Position numbers and translations under genes: made by a program. The notes below the pieces were generated by a model. It saw nothing but the letters and a program-made list of their open reading frames with translations, was not told the DNA's origin and made no database searches. Source: JAJDTQ01 sp963422385 (GTDB lineage Bacteria > Desulfobacterota > Binatia > UBA9968 > JAJDTQ01). From it: a stretch of DNA of 64,000 nucleotides. The stretch is taken from contig OY729432.1 in NCBI GenBank assembly GCA_963422385.1, positions 3,162,001 to 3,226,000 on the forward strand. The letters are read 5' to 3'. Positions 1 through 9,485 of the stretch are shown one piece after another. Each line of letters starts with the position of its first letter. The stretch's first letter is position 1.

Positions 1-1380
<1,380 letters not shown>

Positions 1381-1448
1381 ACCGCTTGTCCTGAGAGCAT
1401 GGCAACCCGACCTGCAGGGAACGGCGGTTCGATGACTCGGATACGTTC

Positions 1449-3875
1449 CTATCTTCGGGGGCTCGCAGTCAGCACCAGCAGCGGCCACTCCTCCATCTCT
1501 TCCTCTGACTCCGCCGACCGGATGGCTTGGGCGGTTCGCCACGGCTCGATCTGGTCGCAGTAGTGCGGCGACGCTGGATTGCCGGCCTGGCCCGGAACCA
1601 TGACGAAATGTGAGCGGATCGGATCGCTCAGAGTGACCAGCATCCGGAGCGATGCACCGATGACCTGATCGTAGGGGCGCGAGTGGCGGTAGTAGGAGTT
1701 GTTGACGGTGCAGCCATCGCCTTCGGCTGCGGAGGGATCCAGCGAGAAGAACGGCGCCAGCCACTTCCTGGTTCCAAGCGCGTGCTGCAGGGTGAGGGTA
1801 TGGAGCCGGCCCCAGGACCAGCGATCGGGGTGGGGGCCTTGCCGTTTCGTGAGTTCCGCTGTCGCTTCCCGCAGGCTCGCCGCCACCATCTCCCTGCGGC
1901 TGGTGTCGCGGAACCACACCGAACCGGGGTCCGTGAGGATGTCGTCCAGTGGCGCCACGGGCTGGTTCAGGATTTCCGTATAGCTTGCCAACAGTTCTTC
2001 GCCGAGCTCCTTTCCCCAGATGTTCCACATGAGCCGGTGATAGAAGACGTGGAAGAGGGCGGCGCCCGCTGACCGGGCGTTGCAATTGCCGTCCCATTCC
2101 TTGAGCAACTCCACGGACCGGCGCAGCCCAGGCTCCTCGCAGCCGATGTCCCGCAGCTCCGGGCGCAGGGCCTTCAACAGACGCTCGGCCTGAACCGACC
2201 GGGTGTCGAGTTGCAGGCGGGCCATGTACTCCATATCGAGCCGGACGTCGCGGCGGAGGCTGCGGCGAATGCGCTCGATCCGGTAGGGGGGCTCGAACAG
2301 GTCGGACAGGTAATAGGGGTAATCCGGGTCGGCGATGCGGTTGTTGGCCGTGGCCACGATTCCTTCGAGAGGATTGTACAGCCGGGGAAGCTCGTCGAAG
2401 GGAATGGTGCCGGTCCAGTCGTGGGCGGCGTTCCAGCCTTCCAGGGGCAGCCACGAGGGCTCCTGCCGCCGCCGTAGCGGGATTTTCCCTGCCAGGGCAT
2501 AGCCGATGTTGCCTCGGGTGTCGGCGTAGAGGCAGTTCAGCGACGGGGCGACGTGATGCTCGAGGCTCGACAGGAAGCCGTTCCAGTCCGGCGTCCGGTT
2601 GAGACCATCCAGCAGCCCCAGATCGTCTCCGGGTGTATGCGCGGTCCACTGGAACGACAGGACTTCCCGGTTCGGGTCATCGGAATCTTCGGATGGTGGC
2701 GCAAGGATGTCCGACAGCACCGGCCCGTGCCGGGTGTGGCGGACCACGGTTTCCATCGGGCGGCGGCCGCGAATCGCGATGGTCTCGGGCCGGGAGTCGA
2801 ATCCGGCCCAGCCGTCGGGCGTTCGGTAGCGATCCGGCTGCTCGGGATGAAGCTGCTCCCGGTAGAGGTCGCCGTCATCGCACAAGGCGGCGACGAAGCC
2901 CCAGGCTATATTCCGGTTGTGTCCGACGTAGACGAAGGGCGATCCGGGCAGCGACGCGCCCGTCGCCTCAAGGGTTCCGGTTTCGCCCGAATCGGCCACG
3001 GTCCGAAGGTGATTCAGGTACCAGATGCCGGGTAACGTCATCCGGAGGTGCAGGTCGTTGCACAGGAGCGCCTGATTCTCCGCCGAGTGTTCCGGGCTGA
3101 CGGTCCAGCCGTTGCTCCCTTGGCCCCTGGGGCGCCAGGGGGCGTCGGCGAAGCTGCCGTTGACGAAGCGTAGCAGCGCGGCGCCGTGGTCGCTGACGGC
3201 GCGGGTGACGGGGGCGCCCCAGGATGGGTAACGCGGCGCCAGCGAACGGAGCTTGTCGGGGTCGTTCTCCAAACGTCCGTGGAGTGCTAGAAAGGTGAGC
3301 CGCGTCATCAGCGCGGATGACAGGAACAGGGCGAACCCTTTGGCCAGAGTGAGGCAGTCCACCGGCTGCCACGGGGCGGGTTCGTAGCGCAGCACGCGGA
3401 ACTCCACCGGCAGGCGGCGCTGGTGCGATGCGACGTAGGCATTGACGCCGCCGCAATAGGCCTCGACGGCCCGGGCGGATCGCTCCGACAGCAGGGGCAG
3501 CGAAAGCGCCGCGGTGTGGCTGATGCCCAGCACCCGCATGAAGTGGTCGACCCCGGCCATGCTGCCGGATCGGAGGCGCCGTGCGAAATCCTTGCGGGGC
3601 ATCGCCCGGTCGCCGAAGATCTCGGCCAGCCGCCCGCCGAACACCCGCCGGTTGAGGTCCATCTGCCACAGCCTGTCCTGGGCGTGCAGGTAGCCTTGGG
3701 CGAAGAACAGGTCGTCCTCGCCGCGGGCGGAGATGTACGGTACGGCGAAGGGGTCCCAGCGGACCCGGACGTCTTGGCCGAGACCCGAGAAGTGAACGAC
3801 GCCCCGGCGTTTCGGGAGGTTCTTGCGCGCCGCGAAGCGGAGCAGCGGCGTGAGCAGGGATGACAGCAGATTCAT
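1449..3875 (-). CDS. Penicillin acylase family N-terminal nucleophile hydrolase
   Basis: This 808-residue protein belongs to the penicillin amidase / acyl-homoserine-lactone acylase family, which hydrolyses amide bonds after self-cleavage into two chains. The diagnostic nucleophile motif is present: GSNGWTVSP, with the predicted catalytic Ser near residue 254. Upstream is the family segment with RWDPFAVPYISA and the QGYLHAQDRLWQMDL helix. No clear cleavable signal peptide is visible, only a short hydrophobic start. An ATG at 3875 is chosen; a GTG at 3890 in the same frame is the alternative. The 5' end directly abuts divergent pgpA. The substrate cannot be read from sequence. Confidence 0.9.
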   Translation of the reverse strand: MNLLSSLLTPLLRFAARKNLPKRRGVVHFSGLGQDVRVRWDPFAVPYISARGEDDLFFAQGYLHAQDRLWQMDLNRRVFGGRLAEIFGDRAMPRKDFARRLRSGSMAGVDHFMRVLGISHTAALSLPLLSERSARAVEAYCGGVNAYVASHQRRLPVEFRVLRYEPAPWQPVDCLTLAKGFALFLSSALMTRLTFLALHGRLENDPDKLRSLAPRYPSWGAPVTRAVSDHGAALLRFVNGSFADAPWRPRGQGSNGWTVSPEHSAENQALLCNDLHLRMTLPGIWYLNHLRTVADSGETGTLEATGASLPGSPFVYVGHNRNIAWGFVAALCDDGDLYREQLHPEQPDRYRTPDGWAGFDSRPETIAIRGRRPMETVVRHTRHGPVLSDILAPPSEDSDDPNREVLSFQWTAHTPGDDLGLLDGLNRTPDWNGFLSSLEHHVAPSLNCLYADTRGNIGYALAGKIPLRRRQEPSWLPLEGWNAAHDWTGTIPFDELPRLYNPLEGIVATANNRIADPDYPYYLSDLFEPPYRIERIRRSLRRDVRLDMEYMARLQLDTRSVQAERLLKALRPELRDIGCEEPGLRRSVELLKEWDGNCNARSAGAALFHVFYHRLMWNIWGKELGEELLASYTEILNQPVAPLDDILTDPGSVWFRDTSRREMVAASLREATAELTKRQGPHPDRWSWGRLHTLTLQHALGTRKWLAPFFSLDPSAAEGDGCTVNNSYYRHSRPYDQVIGASLRMLVTLSDPIRSHFVMVPGQAGNPASPHYCDQIEPWRTAQAIRSAESEEEMEEWPLLVLTASPRR

Positions 3876-4347
3876 GGAACGGAATGCCACATGGGCTACG
3901 ACCGTCTCCAGCGTCGGCTACCTGGGGTTTTTTCCGGTGGCCCCGGGCACGGTGGCCAGCGCTTTTGCGGTTCTGGTCTACGTGCTGGTCGGCCCGCTAC
4001 AGCAGGCCGCGGTACTGGTGCCGGCCATCGTCGCCGTGTTCGTCCTGGGCGGGGTCAGCGTGGGCGTTGTGCTACGGCGCGACGGCGGACCGAAGGACCC
4101 GTCCCACTTCGTATGCGACGAGGTAGCCGGTCAGTGGCTCGCGCTCGTGAGCCTCGGCTATCCGGGCCGCTGGGAGTTCATCCTGACGGCCTTCGTGCTG
4201 TTCCGCCTCTTCGACGTGTGGAAGCCTCCGCCGGTGTCGTTCTTCGACCGCCGCCAGGGACCCTGGTACGTGATGATGGACGATGTCGCGGCCGGGATTT
4301 ACGCCAACCTGACGAGCCACCTTTGCCTGTTTTTCGTGTGGGGCTGA
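3874..4347 (+). CDS. pgpA: Phosphatidylglycerophosphatase A
   Basis: PgpA dephosphorylates phosphatidylglycerophosphate to phosphatidylglycerol in the inner membrane. The 157-residue protein shows the family signatures: an N-terminal GFFPVAPGTVAS segment, the CDEVAGQWLAL motif near the middle, FRLFDVWKPPP, and a terminal MMDDVAAGIYANL motif. It has several hydrophobic helices. ATG at 3874 is chosen because the family signature begins shortly after it; an upstream in-frame start at 3823 would add 17 unlikely residues. Its ATG shares bases with the ATG of the divergent acylase, so the promoters must lie inside each other's coding DNA. Confidence 0.92.
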   Translation: MERNATWATTVSSVGYLGFFPVAPGTVASAFAVLVYVLVGPLQQAAVLVPAIVAVFVLGGVSVGVVLRRDGGPKDPSHFVCDEVAGQWLALVSLGYPGRWEFILTAFVLFRLFDVWKPPPVSFFDRRQGPWYVMMDDVAAGIYANLTSHLCLFFVWG

Positions 4348-4358
4348 CGGCCAGCCCT

Positions 4359-4474
4359 GGTGTGGTGTCCCATATCAACCGTGGACAAGGTGCGCGGGAC
4401 TTTTGGTCATCGCGCCTTGCCGACGGCAAAAAGTCCTGCGCACCTCATCCTGCGAATCGACGGGGCACGACACC
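4359..4474. repeat. Hairpin repeat related to the 43.3-kb MITE-like element
   Basis: A 116-bp imperfect palindrome lies between pgpA and the amidohydrolase. The outer ends are GGTGTGGTGTCCC and the inverse of GGTGTCGTGCCCC. Inside are AGGTGCGCGGGACTTTT and, inverted, AAAAAGTCCTGCGCACCT. The centre contains TCATCGCGCCTTGCCGAC (4407-4424), which recurs exactly at 43421-43438. This suggests a dispersed family of foldback elements. It could also act as a bidirectional terminator between the convergent genes. Confidence 0.65.
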
Positions 4475-4523
4475 AAGTGTCCGGTGGCTCCGTCAAGAAC
4501 GGCCGAGCCATCCACCGTCCCAG

Positions 4524-5441
4524 CTATTGCCCCAGTCGCAGCAACCGCACGGCGTTGTCGCCGAGGATCTTCCGCTTGTCCGAGTCGGACAGGCGGATGT
4601 CCCGCACCGCGTCCACCGAGCGCTCGAGGGGAATCGGCACCGGCGGGAAGTCGCTGCCGAACAGTACGTGGTCCGCGCCCGCGGTCTCCACGGCGCAGGC
4701 GACGGCCGGGGCATGAAGGCTCACCGTGTCGTAGTAGAGCTGCTCGATGTAGGTGCTCGGCGCCCGTGGCAGCACGTCGGGCTCCCAGGGACCGAAGCTG
4801 TCGTCCCTGCGGAGCTCGTAGCCGAAGTCCAGGCGTCCGGGCAGCATCGGCAGGGCGCCGCCCACGTGGGAACATATCATCACGAGGTTCGGGAACCGTT
4901 CGAAGCCGCCGGTCAGGATGAAGCGCGCGAGGGACAGGGTGGTATCGAAGGGCCGTCCGACCATTTCGGGGAGCCGGAAGATCTCCATCCGCTCAGCCCC
5001 GATGGTCACCCGCGGCGGATGAACGAACAGGGGTACGTCGAGGTCGGTGACCAGTTCGAAGAACGGCCCGGCGTTGGGCGAGTCCAGGTACTCTCCGGCG
5101 ACGCTCGAGTTGATCATGATCCCCTTGAGCCCGTATTCGCGCACCGCCCGTTCGGTCTCCTTGAGGAACCGGTCATCGCCGAAGGGCACCGCGCACGCCA
5201 GCCCCAGCAGGTGGTCGGAGTGACGCGCGGTGGTCTCCGCCGCGAACGCGTTGAACTCCGTCACGATGTCGAAGGGGTCCTTGTCCGCGGGGGTGCGGAT
5301 CCAGTTGTTGCCGAAGATCGTCAGGTCCACCCCGGCGCGTTGCTGCTCGTCCCGCAAACGCGGGATATCGAAGATGGCCTGCGGCGACTTGGGGTGGTGC
5401 CAGCCTTGGGGCACCAGATGGGCATGAGCGTCGATGATCAT
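4524..5441 (-). CDS. Amidohydrolase 2 family metal-dependent hydrolase (ACMSD-like)
   Basis: This 305-residue TIM-barrel protein is of the amidohydrolase-related / aminocarboxymuconate-semialdehyde decarboxylase type. It begins MIIDAHAHLVPQG, giving the strand-1 His-x-His metal site. Later come LFVHPP, ICSHVGG and FGSDFPPVP, matching the expected His, His and Asp ligands. Members decarboxylate or hydrolyse ring-derived carboxylates, but the substrate here is unknown. It is a lone gene, convergent with pgpA and divergent from the next LLM oxidoreductase. Three more distantly related amidohydrolases occur at 27, 36 and 39 kb; they use a D-x-H start instead of H-x-H. Confidence 0.86.
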   Translation of the reverse strand: MIIDAHAHLVPQGWHHPKSPQAIFDIPRLRDEQQRAGVDLTIFGNNWIRTPADKDPFDIVTEFNAFAAETTARHSDHLLGLACAVPFGDDRFLKETERAVREYGLKGIMINSSVAGEYLDSPNAGPFFELVTDLDVPLFVHPPRVTIGAERMEIFRLPEMVGRPFDTTLSLARFILTGGFERFPNLVMICSHVGGALPMLPGRLDFGYELRRDDSFGPWEPDVLPRAPSTYIEQLYYDTVSLHAPAVACAVETAGADHVLFGSDFPPVPIPLERSVDAVRDIRLSDSDKRKILGDNAVRLLRLGQ

Positions 5442-5554
5442 GCAAAGCTAACTACTGGATCGTCCCCGGAGTTTCAAGAGCGCGGGTCGGGTTGCCGGCG
5501 ACCGGGGCCACTTCGCTTGACCGGCGGGTGCTACGGTGTTACTTGCGACCTCCC

Positions 5555-6553
5555 ATGAAGCTCGACATCGAATTCAACTCGGGCGCCCAACTCCCCATGG
5601 ACGCCATTCCGGCATTGGCCAGGGCCGCGGAAGACAGCAGGTTCGACTGCGCCTGGGGAGGGGAGGCCAACAACAAGGATCCGACGGTGATGTTGGCGGC
5701 GGTCGCCGCGGTGACCAGCCGGCTCAAGCTCGGCACGGCCGTCTATCACATGCTCGGCAGGACACCGGTGAGCATGGCGCTTCACGGCGCCGGCCTCGAC
5801 GAGCTCTCCGGCGGGCGTTTCCTGTTCGGGCTCGGGATATCCAATCCCACCATCGCCAACTGGCACGGAGTGGAGTTCGACCATCCGTTGGGGCGCATTC
5901 GGGAGTATCTGGAAGTTGTCCGGAGCGCCCTCCGGGGCGAAAAGCTGGATTTTCAGGGCAGGTTCTATCATGCCGGCGGCTTCAAGCTGGCGTTCAAGCC
6001 CTCCGGCCGGACGATCCCCGTCTACCTCGCGGCCTTCGGGCCGCAGATGAGCCGGCTGGCCGGCCGGTTGAGCGACGGTGTGCTGATCAACATGGCCAAC
6101 CCGCGGGAAATCCGACGCATCGCCGACAACGCCCGGGAGGGCGCACGGCTCGCCGGCAAGGATCCGGCCGCGCTGGAGATCATCTGCAAGGTGCGTTGCT
6201 GTGTTGCCAGGGACAGGAGGGCGGCGCGCCTGGCGCTGGGGCGCATCCTGACCTACTACGCCCTGGCCGACTACTACCGCGACCTGCTGACCCGCATGGG
6301 ATTCGGCGAGGAGCTGGCGGCCATCCGCGAGACTTGGCGCGCGTCGGGTTTCCATGCCGCGGCCGGGAAGGTTACGGAGCGGCTCCTGGACGGTTTGCCG
6401 TTGGTTGCCGGCGAATCCGTGGCGGAGATTCTCGAACGGGTAAAGGCTTACGGCGAGGCCGGAGCCACGCGCGTGATCCTTCCGTACGTCCCTTGTACCG
6501 ATGATGTGGTGACGGAAATCCGCGAGTTCATCGACGCGTTCGGACGCCGATGA
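5555..6553 (+). CDS. LLM-class (luciferase-like) F420/FMN-dependent oxidoreductase
   Basis: This 332-residue protein has the bacterial luciferase-like monooxygenase fold. Evidence includes SRLKLGTAVYHMLGRTP, LDELSGGRFLFGLGISNP and the late VPYLAAFGP-like stretch (PVYLAAFGPQMSRLAG) typical of methylene-H4MPT reductase-like members. Such enzymes use reduced flavin or F420 to oxidise or reduce small organics. ATG at 5555 is chosen because the first barrel strand (MKLDIEFNSG) starts there; the open frame upstream to 5492 has no family similarity. Cofactor choice cannot be decided by eye. Confidence 0.87.
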   Translation: MKLDIEFNSGAQLPMDAIPALARAAEDSRFDCAWGGEANNKDPTVMLAAVAAVTSRLKLGTAVYHMLGRTPVSMALHGAGLDELSGGRFLFGLGISNPTIANWHGVEFDHPLGRIREYLEVVRSALRGEKLDFQGRFYHAGGFKLAFKPSGRTIPVYLAAFGPQMSRLAGRLSDGVLINMANPREIRRIADNAREGARLAGKDPAALEIICKVRCCVARDRRAARLALGRILTYYALADYYRDLLTRMGFGEELAAIRETWRASGFHAAAGKVTERLLDGLPLVAGESVAEILERVKAYGEAGATRVILPYVPCTDDVVTEIREFIDAFGRR

Positions 6554-6627
6554 TGCGCGGCGGAAGAAAAAACGGCGCTCGGGTACTTGACTCCTTGTCG
6601 TGGGATTCTTAAGGAATGTCGTGTCAC

Positions 6628-6648
6628 GGGCGGGTTTGAAGCCCGCCC
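6628..6648. repeat. Short GC-rich palindrome (REP-like hairpin)
   Basis: GGGCGGG, a 7-base spacer (TTTGAAG), then CCCGCCC forms a perfect 7-bp stem. It lies between the LLM oxidoreductase and ridA. Palindromes of this look are common dispersed repeats in some metagenomic genomes. It sits in the leader of ridA and could be a terminator for the preceding gene. A half-copy (GGGGCGGGTTT) occurs near 24190. Confidence 0.5.
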
Positions 6649-6683
6649 CTACACGGAGCGCGGGGCACGGGTTCGAGCCGAGC

Positions 6684-6691
6684 GGAGGAGG
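6684..6691 (+). promoter_or_regulatory. Strong Shine-Dalgarno deciding an ATC start for ridA
   Basis: GGAGGAGG lies 6 nt before an ATC codon at 6698, the position where RidA homologues have their initiator Met. No ATG or GTG exists in frame nearby. Confidence 0.55.
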
Positions 6692-6697
6692 CGCATC

Positions 6698-7099
6698 ATC
6701 GCATTCGAGCTGATCAATCCGGACGGGCTTGAAAATCCCGTGGGGTACTCGCACTTGGTCAGGATCTCCTCCGGGCGGATGGTGCTGGTGGCGGGACAGG
6801 CTCCGTTCAACGCCGAGGGCGAGGTGATAGGCAAGGGGGATTTCGCGGCCCAGTTCCGGCAGGTGTGGGAGAACCTGCGGACAGCCATCGAAGGCGTCGG
6901 CGGCCGGCCCCAGGATTACGCGACGCTGACGATGTACGTCACCGACGTCAATGCCTACCACGAGAACCGCAGGGAGATCGGTGCTTCCTACCGGGCGATC
7001 TTCGGAAAGCACTTCCCTGCCATTACCCTGGTTCAGGTAACAGGACTCTACAATCCGGACTGCATGGTAGAGGTGTCCGGGCTGGCTTGCATCGATTGA
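6698..7099 (+). CDS. RidA family enamine/imine deaminase
   Basis: RidA proteins hydrolyse reactive enamines and imines made by PLP enzymes, usually as trimers. This protein is about 133 residues. It contains the opening FELINPDGLENPVGYSH, the VAGQAP stretch, QVWENLRTAIEGVGG and the closing CMVEVSGLA with the conserved Glu. The start is unusual. The only standard start in frame is TTG at 6587, which would translate a GC-rich palindrome, whereas ATC at 6698 has a GGAGGAGG sequence 6 nt upstream and lies exactly where relatives begin. I therefore set the start at 6698. A base error turning ATG into ATC is the main alternative. Confidence 0.82.
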   Translation: MAFELINPDGLENPVGYSHLVRISSGRMVLVAGQAPFNAEGEVIGKGDFAAQFRQVWENLRTAIEGVGGRPQDYATLTMYVTDVNAYHENRREIGASYRAIFGKHFPAITLVQVTGLYNPDCMVEVSGLACID

Positions 7100-7188
7100 T
7101 GGCCGGCGGGGTAGCGGGAGGGCGTGGAGCGGCACTTCGCTCCCGCCCCCGCAGCCTTCCCACCACAACCACCGTCATGGGGAGTCGT

Positions 7189-7392
7189 ATGCAGATGCAC
7201 CGCACAGAGATGACCGGCAACGGTGGCCTGGACTCCTTCGACCCGCCCAGCGAGGCGGAGATCATCAGCCTGTGGCAGTGCTTCCGTTCCGCGGGCTTGT
7301 CGGAAAAGCAGGCATGGGACGCGATTGCCGCCGGCATCGCCCTGGACGTAGCCTTCTCGGACGGCCGAAGGCGGCCGCGCCTTGAACAATAG
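7189..7392 (+). CDS. Small hypothetical protein
   Basis: A possible 67-residue protein (ATG at 7189; an in-frame ATG at 7177 is also possible) follows ridA by about 90 bp. It reads as one amphipathic helical segment (SEAEIISLWQCFRSAGLSEK and on) with a basic tail. I do not recognise a family. Codon third positions are GC-rich as in real genes nearby, and it is convergent with the next gene. The call rests only on composition and plausible protein character. Confidence 0.4.
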   Translation: MQMHRTEMTGNGGLDSFDPPSEAEIISLWQCFRSAGLSEKQAWDAIAAGIALDVAFSDGRRRPRLEQ

Positions 7393-7430
7393 TCCTGGTG
7401 TTCGGTCGGAGGTCTCGGGGCCAGGCGCGA

Positions 7431-7910
7431 TCAGGTTTGGTCGGCTTGGGGGTCGGCCCGGGCCAGCAGGTCCAACAGCGTCGCCTTGTGTCGTCGCTCG
7501 ACCTCCACGAGTTGCCGGAGCAGTTGACTGTAGTCCGGGGCTTCAAGGGCCAAGTGGGAAACGTCGTCCGTGAGCCTCGCCTCGACCCGCTTCTGATCCT
7601 CCACGTCCTGGTGCATTCGTTCCCAGTGGTTCCTTCCGGACGGGATGCTCGTGTCGAACTTGGCGACGCGGGCGCCGAGACGCTCGATCCCTTCGAACAG
7701 AAGCGCGATACTCTTCTCCTTTTCGGCGGCGAGTTGACCCAGCCGCTCGCCCACGAAGGGGTAGGGCGCCTTTTCCGCGTGCAACCTGAGCTGGTTGGCC
7801 AGCCGGGCAAGCTCCCGGTAGTTGTCGGCGAGCACGGTGCGTGTGGTACGGTCCCCCCTTTTCGCCCGGTTGCGCTCGAACCAGCCCGTGATGGTCTCCG
7901 TGAGTGCCAT
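7431..7910 (-). CDS. Hypothetical helical protein, possible helix-bundle
   Basis: This 159-residue protein has no recognised domain. It is predicted to be almost all helix. It has many charged residues and heptad-like spacing, for example RELARLANQLRLHAEKAPYP, and a C-terminal helix with QLLRQLVEVERRHKATLLDL. No signal peptide or membrane segment is visible. It is a single gene, divergent from rpoH. An accessory or regulatory role is possible but cannot be supported further. Confidence 0.6.
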   Translation of the reverse strand: MALTETITGWFERNRAKRGDRTTRTVLADNYRELARLANQLRLHAEKAPYPFVGERLGQLAAEKEKSIALLFEGIERLGARVAKFDTSIPSGRNHWERMHQDVEDQKRVEARLTDDVSHLALEAPDYSQLLRQLVEVERRHKATLLDLLARADPQADQT

Positions 7911-8003
7911 GCCCGCCTAGAATAGGACCGGTTGCGCGTCATGTCAAGGTAGCGGCATGTTCTTGAATAAACCCCGCGAAAACGGTAGATTCAGCGTTGC
8001 GAC

Positions 8004-8996
8004 ATGGCTGTTTACCCGCCCATCGAAGTTGTTGAGGAGAGTGCTGCACCGGCCCCGGATGTGACCGCTGAAGCGGTGTTGCCGGACGAGGTGGGCGAGG
8101 CCGGGGACGACGCCGAGCAGGCGGCAGAGCCCTCCGGCGCGCTGGTTCCTTTCGACGCGCTGCAAAGCTATCTATCCGAAATCCGCCGTTACCCTGTGCT
8201 CACGCGCGAGGAAGAGCACGATCTGGCGGTTCAATACAAGCAGTTCGGCGACATCGAGGCTGCCTACAAGCTGGTCAGGTCGAATCTCCGCCTCGTGGTG
8301 ATGATCGCACGGGAGTACGAGCGGGCATTCCGCAACCTCCTGGATCTGATACAGGAGGGCAATATCGGGCTCATGGAGAGCCTCAAGAACTTCGACCCCT
8401 ACCGGGGCGTGCGGTTTCCGTCCTACGCCGTGTGGTGGATCCGCGCCTACATCATCCGTTACCTCATGAACAACTGGCGGATGGTCAAGCTGGGCACCAC
8501 CCAGGCCCAGCGCCGGCTGTTCTTCAACCTGCAGAAGGAAAAAGAGAAGCTCGAAGCCGAGGGCTTCGTGCCCGGCGCCAAGCTCATCGCGCAACGGCTG
8601 GACGTGAAGGAGTCCGAGGTGATCGAGATGGATCAACGGCTCTCGGGCCGGGATCTGTCTACCGACGCGCCCATGGGCGAGGGCGAGACCGCTACCCTGC
8701 TGAATACCCTCACGGACGACAATCCCACGCCGGAAGAGCGGCTTGCGGAGGACGAGTACCGCCAGGCCATCAAGGACCGGCTCCAGACTTTTGGCGAGGG
8801 TCTGAAGGACAAGGATCTCGTGGTCTTCCGGGAGCGTCTGCTGGCGGAGCAGCCGCTGACGTTACGCGAGATCGGCGAGCGATACGGCATCAGCCGTGAG
8901 CGGGTCCGCCAGATCGAGCACCGGGTCAAGAAGAAACTCAAGACCTACCTGTCCCAGGAATTCCAGGTGCTGGAGGGCTTCAACGAACGCGCTTGA
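8004..8996 (+). CDS. rpoH: RNA polymerase sigma factor, sigma-32 (RpoH) type
   Basis: This 330-residue sigma-70 family factor directs RNA polymerase to heat-shock-type promoters. Region 2 is clear (NLRLVVMIAREYERAFRNLL, then DLIQEGNIGLMESLKNFDPYRG and FPSYAVWWIRAYI). It is followed by the RpoH box AQRRLFFNLQKEKEKL, the hallmark that separates sigma-32 from other group 2/3 sigmas. Region 4 carries the helix-turn-helix LTLREIGERYGISRERVRQIE. The first 50 residues are an acidic, Ala/Pro-rich extension not found in E. coli RpoH. It is a lone gene; coxG starts 33 bp downstream. Confidence 0.92.
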   Translation: MAVYPPIEVVEESAAPAPDVTAEAVLPDEVGEAGDDAEQAAEPSGALVPFDALQSYLSEIRRYPVLTREEEHDLAVQYKQFGDIEAAYKLVRSNLRLVVMIAREYERAFRNLLDLIQEGNIGLMESLKNFDPYRGVRFPSYAVWWIRAYIIRYLMNNWRMVKLGTTQAQRRLFFNLQKEKEKLEAEGFVPGAKLIAQRLDVKESEVIEMDQRLSGRDLSTDAPMGEGETATLLNTLTDDNPTPEERLAEDEYRQAIKDRLQTFGEGLKDKDLVVFRERLLAEQPLTLREIGERYGISRERVRQIEHRVKKKLKTYLSQEFQVLEGFNERA

Positions 8997-9029
8997 TGTG
9001 GCGGTCGGGATTCTGCTAAGAATCCCGTC

Positions 9030-9482
9030 ATGAATTTCGCGAACAGCATCGATATCGGTGTCGCCCGAGACATCGCCTGGGATTTTCTGTGGGACGTGGA
9101 CCGGCTGATCTCCTGCGTTCCCGGTTGCGAGGAAGCCTCGACCGTCGAGGCGGGAAAGCGCTACAAGGCCAGGATGGTGGCCCGAGTGGGTCCGTTCAAG
9201 GTCACTTTCCCGATCACGATCGAAGTGCTGGAGAACGAGCCGAAGCAGCGGATCAAGGCCCGGGCATCCGGCAGCGACAACAAGATCGGCAGCCACCTGA
9301 AGGTGGACCTGGACGTCTCCCTGAAAGAAAAGGGCGACGCGACGCAACTCTCCTTCGTGGCCTCGGTGGACGTTCTCGGCAAGCTGGCGACCCTGGGGCA
9401 CAGCATTATCAAACGCAAGGCCGACAACGACATGGCGAAGTTTGCGGATGCGGTAAAGAAGGAACTCGAGGGAGGAGCCTGA
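9030..9482 (+). CDS. coxG: CoxG-type SRPBCC protein
   Basis: This 150-residue SRPBCC-fold protein matches CoxG, which in carboxydotrophs helps anchor CO dehydrogenase at the membrane. CoxG homologues also accompany other molybdenum hydroxylases. Motifs include AWDFLWDVDRLISCVPGCEE near the start and the YKARMVARVGPFKVTFP strand pair. It lacks the C-terminal membrane helix of longer CoxG proteins. It is 3 bp upstream of coxM and so is in one operon with the M and S subunits. The catalytic large subunit is not present. Confidence 0.85.
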   Translation: MNFANSIDIGVARDIAWDFLWDVDRLISCVPGCEEASTVEAGKRYKARMVARVGPFKVTFPITIEVLENEPKQRIKARASGSDNKIGSHLKVDLDVSLKEKGDATQLSFVASVDVLGKLATLGHSIIKRKADNDMAKFADAVKKELEGGA

Positions 9483-9485
9483 TCC

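Noticed and set aside
7950..8003. A possible sigma-32 promoter (CTTGAAT and CCCCG) upstream of rpoH
   Set aside because: The two boxes are much too close together for a sigma-32 promoter.
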